Assembly (NCBI GenBank): GCA_035286585.1
Contig: DATEDC010000015.1
Coordinates: 1 to 9,316 of the forward strand
Length of the DNA stretch: 9,316 nt
Source of the DNA: DSOS01 sp035286585
Lineage (GTDB): Bacteria; Chloroflexota; Anaerolineae; Anaerolineales; UBA4823
Direction: 5' to 3'
In this document: positions 5,372 to 9,316 of the stretch, piece after piece
Numbering within the stretch: position 1 is the stretch's first letter
How the letters are laid out: each line of letters opens with the position of its first letter
Translations under genes and position numbers: made by a program
The notes under the pieces: model-generated
The model's database searches: none
What the model was told of the DNA's origin: nothing
What the model saw: only the letters and a program-made list of their open reading frames with translations

Positions 5372-6886
5372 ATGGATTCTTTTTCACTATCGTCCCCCAA
5401 ATCTGCCAATCGCACTGCCTGGGTGTTGGCACTGCTCCTGCTCGCCCTGGGCCTGGCTTTGCGCCTGTACGATTTGACCGACCAGCCCATCGATTTCCAC
5501 GCCACACGCCAGTTGCGCGGCGCAATCATCGCCCGCGGCATGTACTTCCAGATGCTCCCTAACGCCGACCCGAAGACCCGCGAGCTGGCGATAGGCTTCG
5601 CCAATACCGTCGGTCAATACGAGCCCTCGATTGTCGAAAAGCTGGTGGCGTACGCTTATTTGCTGGCTGGCGAGGAGAAGCTGTGGCTCTCGCGCATCTT
5701 CACCTCCTTGTTCTGGATCCTCGGCGGCGGGTTCTTGTTCGCCCTGGCGCTGCGCATGTCCTCCGCCTGGCCGGCTCTGGCTGTCCTTGCCTATTACCTG
5801 ATCCTACCTTTTGGGGTGCAAGCAAGCCGCTCGTTCCAGCCCGACCCGGGCATGGTCATGTGGATGGTGCTGACGATCTACGCTCTGTACCGCTGGAGTG
5901 AGAAACATTCCTGGAAATGGGCGCTGCTGGCAGGGCTGCTGGGAGGCGTCGGCATACTGACCAAGGTGGTAGCTGCCTATTTCATCGGCGGCGCGGCTGC
6001 CGCGTTGGCGCTGCACACCCTGGGCGTGCGCAGATTCTGGCGCAGTCCGCAGGTATGGGCGATTGCTACCCTGATGCTGCTGCCCACTTTTCTTTACTAC
6101 ATGGGGCGCGGCGGTCGCGCTTCGGAATACTTTTTCAGCTGGACGCTATCGCTGTCTCACCTGTTGCTGGACCCGTCCTGGTACGTCCGCTGGCTGAACC
6201 TGGTGCAAAACCTGATGGGACTGACCCCCCTGCTGCTCGCCCTGGTGGGCGTGCTGATCGCCAGGCAGAAAGACCGCCTCCTGCTGGTCGGCTTATGGGG
6301 AGGCTACCTGGTATACGCCCTGTTCCTGCCGTACCAGATGTATACCCACAATTACTACCACCTGCAACTCATCCCGATCATCTCCCTCTCCTTGATCCCG
6401 GTTGCCGAAGCGATCCTGGAGCACCTGGGCCGGCAAACCAGGTTCTGGCAGGCCCTGGTGATCGGCGTCACCCTGGTAGGGATCGCATTCCCCGCCTGGC
6501 TCTCGATCGCCGAACAAAACCGGGCGAATTTTCGGGGTGAACCGGCATACTGGCAGGAGATCGCCTCCCACCTGCCCACGGACGGCAAGATCCTGGCCCT
6601 GACCCAGGATTATGGCTACCGCCTGATGTATTACGGCTGGCGAAAGGTCATCCTGTGGCCAAACCGCGGCGAGCTCAAGCTCTCCGAGCTGCGCGGCATC
6701 AGTCGGGAATTCGAGGATTTTTTCGCCAGGCGCATCGAGGGCAAAAGATACTTCCTGGTGACCGCCTTCGGCCAGTTCAACGACCAGCCCGACCTGAAAC
6801 AAATCCTGGCTGACAGGTACCCGCTGATCGCCCAGGGGGATGGCTACCTGATCTACGATCTCGAAAACCCTTTGAGTGGGCGATAG
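5372..6886 (+). CDS. GT39/ArnT-like (PMT-type) membrane glycosyltransferase, GT-C fold
   Basis: A polytopic membrane enzyme of 504 residues, expected to use a polyprenyl-phosphate sugar and act on the outer face of the cytoplasmic membrane. Hydrophobic segments lie at about 16-32, 107-127, 133-150, 159-173, 183-215, 227-243, 281-297, 303-320, 332-347 and 359-378. The first external loop carries PIDFHATRQLRGAIIARGMY (39-58), where D41 occupies the place of the catalytic acidic residue of ArnT/PMT proteins, but the usual second acidic position is not evident. A soluble C-terminal part follows (about 380-504). The shape resembles the PMT_2 family used for lipid A, arabinan or protein glycosylation. 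Exact donor and acceptor are unknown. The start is 28 bases after the DUF115 stop with no clear Shine-Dalgarno. The topology was judged by eye. Confidence 0.8.
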   Translation: MDSFSLSSPKSANRTAWVLALLLLALGLALRLYDLTDQPIDFHATRQLRGAIIARGMYFQMLPNADPKTRELAIGFANTVGQYEPSIVEKLVAYAYLLAGEEKLWLSRIFTSLFWILGGGFLFALALRMSSAWPALAVLAYYLILPFGVQASRSFQPDPGMVMWMVLTIYALYRWSEKHSWKWALLAGLLGGVGILTKVVAAYFIGGAAAALALHTLGVRRFWRSPQVWAIATLMLLPTFLYYMGRGGRASEYFFSWTLSLSHLLLDPSWYVRWLNLVQNLMGLTPLLLALVGVLIARQKDRLLLVGLWGGYLVYALFLPYQMYTHNYYHLQLIPIISLSLIPVAEAILEHLGRQTRFWQALVIGVTLVGIAFPAWLSIAEQNRANFRGEPAYWQEIASHLPTDGKILALTQDYGYRLMYYGWRKVILWPNRGELKLSELRGISREFEDFFARRIEGKRYFLVTAFGQFNDQPDLKQILADRYPLIAQGDGYLIYDLENPLSGR

Positions 6887-6907
6887 CGGCCTGACTTGAG
6901 AATGTGG

Positions 6908-6984
6908 ACAAGTTAAAAACTTGTGCTACGCTTACCACAGGTTGAAACCTGTGCTACAAGGCTACAAGTTGAAACTTGTGCTAC
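6908..6984 (-). repeat. Array of three REP-like GTAG-headed hairpins
   Basis: Three similar units, written plus-strand: stem ACAAGTT/AACTTGT with loop AAA (6908-6914/6918-6924); stem CACAGGTT/AACCTGTG with loop GA (6936-6943/6946-6953); stem ACAAGTT/AACTTGT with loop GA (6964-6970/6973-6979). Each is followed by GCTAC or CTAC, so on the minus strand each reads GTAG, then the hairpin. That is the layout of REP elements (GTAG/GGAG tetranucleotide at the foot of a small hairpin). Unit 2 differs from 1 and 3 by a paired change (A-T to G-C), which preserves the stem. I recall similar GTAGCACAGGTT-type hairpins as dispersed repeats in Chloroflexota. There is no T-run, so terminator function is not supported. 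Confidence 0.75.
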
Positions 6985-6993
6985 CAGTACCCG

Positions 6994-7923
6994 TTGACAC
7001 TCGTCTCCATTATCACCCCATCCTATAACCAGGCCAGCTACCTGGAACAAACCATTCTCTCGGCGATCGAACAAGACTACTCGCCGCTGGAGTATCTCAT
7101 TGTCGATGGTGGGTCGGAGGATGGGTCGCTGGAGATCATCCGGAAATACGCCGGGCGGTTAGCCTGGTGGGTCTCGGAGCCCGACGCCGGGCAGGCTGAG
7201 GCGATCAACAAGGGGCTGGCTCGCGCCAGGGGCGAGATCGTCGCCTGGCTGAATTCGGACGACTTGCTGCTGCCTGGGGCAGTCGCCAGGGCCGTCTCGG
7301 CGCTGGAATCGAACCCGGAGCTGGGCATGGTCTTTGGGGACGCCATCAGCATCGACGCCCGGAGCCAGCCGCTCAACAGGCTGGCCTTCAACGATTGGGG
7401 GCTGCCCGAATTCATGCGCTTCCGCATCATCTGCCAGCCAGCCGCGTTCATGCGCAAAGCCACTCTGGATCGAGCCGGCTACCTGGACCCCTCCTTCCAT
7501 TACCTGCTCGACCACCATCTATGGATCCGTCTGGCGCGCCTGGCGCCGGTGGAGCACATACCCGCAGCCCTGGCAGCCGCCCGCCAGCATCCCGAGGCGA
7601 AGAACGTATCCCAGGCCGCCGGATTTGGGCGGGAAGCCCTCCGCATCCTGGAGTGGATGGAGAACCAACCCGACCTGGCCCCCCTGGTGAAGAGAGATCG
7701 CCGCCGCATCGAAGCCGGGGCGCAGCGCCTGAACGCCCGCTACCTGCTGGATGGCGGCATGCCCGCTCCCGCCCTGAGGGCGTACGCTAGTGCGCTGGTG
7801 CGCAGCCCGGGGTTCACGCTCCAACACGGGCACCGTATCCTGTACGCACTGCTCAGCCTGGCGGGAGGGAAAAGCCTGGCGGGCCTGTATTACCGCCTGC
7901 GGTCCAAACGGTTGAGCCAATGA
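6994..7923 (+). CDS. Family 2 glycosyltransferase (GT-A fold)
   Basis: A cytoplasmic GT2 enzyme of 309 residues from TTG 6994. Motifs: VSIITPSYNQ at 4-13, VDGGSEDGS at 37-45, WWVSEPDAGQAEAINKG at 58-74, the metal-binding region WLNSDD at 85-90, ICQPAAFMRK at 146-155, and DHHLWIRL at 173-180, the likely catalytic-base and acceptor region. The conserved WWVSEPDxGQxEAxNKG and NSDD blocks place it with a common polysaccharide GT2 subfamily. It is a clear paralogue of the gene starting at 8867. No ATG is available near the conserved first strand. TTG 6994 aligns with the ATG of the paralogue to within a codon, whereas the upstream TTG at 6976 lies inside the third REP-like hairpin. The Shine-Dalgarno is weak or absent. 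The stop overlaps the next start (ATGA, 7920-7923). Confidence 0.88.
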   Translation: MTLVSIITPSYNQASYLEQTILSAIEQDYSPLEYLIVDGGSEDGSLEIIRKYAGRLAWWVSEPDAGQAEAINKGLARARGEIVAWLNSDDLLLPGAVARAVSALESNPELGMVFGDAISIDARSQPLNRLAFNDWGLPEFMRFRIICQPAAFMRKATLDRAGYLDPSFHYLLDHHLWIRLARLAPVEHIPAALAAARQHPEAKNVSQAAGFGREALRILEWMENQPDLAPLVKRDRRRIEAGAQRLNARYLLDGGMPAPALRAYASALVRSPGFTLQHGHRILYALLSLAGGKSLAGLYYRLRSKRLSQ

Positions 7924-8861
7924 GGAGAATCAACGCGGACAATCCCGCTCGCCTCCCCATCCTGGTCACCGGCGCGCACCGCACCGGCACTACCTGGGTG
8001 GGAAAGATGCTGGCAGCCGGGGGAGAAACCGCTTACATCAACGAGCCGCTCAACCGCTGGCACCGCCGCGGGGTGATGAGCGCCCCGATCAGGCGCTGGT
8101 ACACTTACATCTGCCCGGAGAACGAGGGCGAATACCTGCCCGCCCTGCGCCAGACCGCCGCGCTGCGCTATCACGCCTGGGCGGAGCTAAAATCGCTGCG
8201 CTCAAGCAAAGACCTGCTGCGCATGGGGCGGGACTGGGGTATCTTCACCCGCGGGCGCATCCTGAACCAGCGCGCCCTGCTCAAGGACCCTTTTGCGGTG
8301 TTTTCCGCGCCCTGGCTCGCCCAGCGCCTGGGCTGCCAGGTGGTGGTTACCGTGCGCCATCCGGCGGCTTTTTCGAGCAGCCTGCGCCGCCTGAAGTGGG
8401 ATTTTGATTTTCAGGACCTGCTGAACCAGCCCTTGCTGATGCGCGACTGGTTAGAACCCTTCCGCGCCGAGATGTTAAATATCGATAGAGGCGATATCCT
8501 CGCCCAGGGCGCGCTGCTCTGGCGCCTGGTTTACCAGGCCGTGGAGACCTACGCCGCCCAGATCCCCGGCGTGCGCGTCGTGCGCCACGAGGACCTGGCT
8601 GAAAACCCGCTAGCCGGCTTCCAGGATCTGTATGAATTTCTCGGCCTGCGATTCAACCCCGCCGCCCGGCAGGCCGTGCTCCGATCCAGCGCGGCCGGCA
8701 ACCCGCAGGAGTCACCCCTTTCAAACGTCCACACGTTCAGGCTGGACAGCCGGGCAAACATATACCAGTGGAGGCACCGCCTGACCGGCGAGGAAATTCA
8801 GCGCATCTGGAGGCTGACCGGCGACCTGGCGGGGCGCCTGTACCCCCAGGAGACCTGGTAG
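7920..8861 (+). CDS. Sulfotransferase-family protein (PAPS-dependent), candidate glycan sulfotransferase
   Basis: Predicted to transfer sulfate from PAPS to a hydroxyl of the glycan or its lipid carrier. In the 313-residue protein, the 5'-phosphosulfate loop is VTGAHRTGTTWVGKML at 16-31 (H20 through T25), a family-typical LLKDPF lies at 120-125, and the 3'-phosphate motif is VVTVRHPAAFSSSLRR at 142-157 (R146, S152-S154). VRHEDLAENP at 221-230 followed by LYEFLGL is the usual late motif. No membrane segment is visible, so it should be cytoplasmic. The ATG overlaps the stop of the preceding GT2 gene (ATGA), which implies coupled translation and work on the same glycan. No PAPS-synthesis genes are in the window. 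Related P-loop kinases are a less likely alternative because the paired 5' and 3' motifs are both present. Confidence 0.85.
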   Translation: MRRINADNPARLPILVTGAHRTGTTWVGKMLAAGGETAYINEPLNRWHRRGVMSAPIRRWYTYICPENEGEYLPALRQTAALRYHAWAELKSLRSSKDLLRMGRDWGIFTRGRILNQRALLKDPFAVFSAPWLAQRLGCQVVVTVRHPAAFSSSLRRLKWDFDFQDLLNQPLLMRDWLEPFRAEMLNIDRGDILAQGALLWRLVYQAVETYAAQIPGVRVVRHEDLAENPLAGFQDLYEFLGLRFNPAARQAVLRSSAAGNPQESPLSNVHTFRLDSRANIYQWRHRLTGEEIQRIWRLTGDLAGRLYPQETW

Positions 8862-8866
8862 GGACC

Positions 8867-9316
8867 ATGCAGCCGCTGGTTTCCATTGTCACCCCATCGT
8901 TCAACCAGGGGCGCTTTCTGGAGGAAACGATCCAGTCGGTGCTCGCCCAGGATTACCCCCGGATCGAATATTTGATCGTCGATGGCGGCTCTACGGACGG
9001 CAGCCTGGAGATCATCCGCCGCTACGCCGACCGCCTGGGCTGGTGGGTTTCCGAACCGGACAGGGGACAAACCGAGGCGCTCAACAAGGGTTTCGCCCGC
9101 GCCCGGGGAGAAATTTTCGCCTGGCTGAACTCCGACGACACCTATCTGCCGCAGGCGGTCTCCGAGGCGGTCGCTTATTTGCAGGCTCATCCCGAGGCGG
9201 GCATGGTCTACGGCGACGCCAACCTGGTCGACGAGCACGGGCGGGTGATCGGCAAGTTCCCGGCCCGCCAGACGGATTACCAACGCCTGCGCAGGGGCTA
9301 CGTGCGCATCCCCCAG
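8867..9316 (+). CDS. Family 2 glycosyltransferase, 5' part (runs off window)
   Basis: The first 150 codons of a GT2 enzyme; the frame is open to the last base. The ATG lies five bases after the sulfotransferase stop, with a weak GGGA just before it. Motifs: PLVSIVTPSFNQ at 3-14, VDGGSTDGS at 38-46, WWVSEPDRGQTEALNKG at 59-75, WLNSDD at 86-91 and MVYGDANLVDEHG at 113-125. It is closely similar over its whole visible length to the GT2 at 6994-7923, so the two flank the sulfotransferase as a duplicated pair, probably with different sugar specificities. The C-terminal acceptor-binding half is missing because of the window edge, not because of a truncation. Confidence 0.88.
   Translation, partial: MQPLVSIVTPSFNQGRFLEETIQSVLAQDYPRIEYLIVDGGSTDGSLEIIRRYADRLGWWVSEPDRGQTEALNKGFARARGEIFAWLNSDDTYLPQAVSEAVAYLQAHPEAGMVYGDANLVDEHGRVIGKFPARQTDYQRLRRGYVRIPQ

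Noticed and set aside
6908..6984. Intrinsic terminator after the GT39 gene
   Set aside because: The stems are short and AT-rich, and none is followed by a T-run. The repeated GTAG-headed layout fits REP-like elements better.
6994..6999. TTGACA, a perfect -35 box
   Set aside because: No -10-like hexamer lies 15-19 bases downstream, and the bases form the start and first codons of the GT2 gene.

Overview
The window reads as a GC-rich bacterial surface-polysaccharide (envelope glycan) locus. All nine recognisable protein genes lie on the plus strand, with short gaps or ATGA overlaps. Protein style, GC content and the GTAG-headed hairpin repeats suggest an uncultured Chloroflexota (Anaerolineae-like) genome. 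That placement is inference only: no rRNA or marker gene is present.

Layout: (1) 53-985, a family 2 glycosyltransferase (GT2). (2) 986-1279, a 294-base gap with nested inverted repeats, followed by a REP-associated tyrosine transposase (RAYT) at 1280-1894; this gene is less GC-rich than its neighbours and interrupts the sugar genes. (3) 1925-4449, a likely sugar-building module: a NeuA-like cytidylyltransferase, a D-2-hydroxyacid dehydrogenase and a short-chain dehydrogenase (SDR). (4) 4416-4547, three tandem 44-bp units made from the last codons of the SDR gene. They create two 15-codon mini-ORFs chained by ATGA stop/start overlaps up to the next start codon. (5) 4534-5343, a DUF115/MptE-like protein resembling GT42 sialyltransferases, then a GT39/ArnT-like membrane glycosyltransferase at 5372-6886. 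(6) 6908-6984, three GTAG-headed hairpin repeats (REP-like, minus orientation). (7) 6994-9316, a GT2, a sulfotransferase coupled to it by ATGA, and a second, paralogous GT2 that runs off the window.

Working model (inference): the module at 1925-4449 makes a CMP-activated acidic sugar. The DUF115 protein is a candidate for transferring it, the GT2 enzymes extend the glycan, the GT39 protein adds a lipid-linked sugar outside the membrane, and the sulfotransferase decorates the product. The least conventional features are the 44-bp stop/start relay between the SDR and DUF115 genes, and the presence in one locus of a RAYT gene and two different classes of REP-like hairpin.
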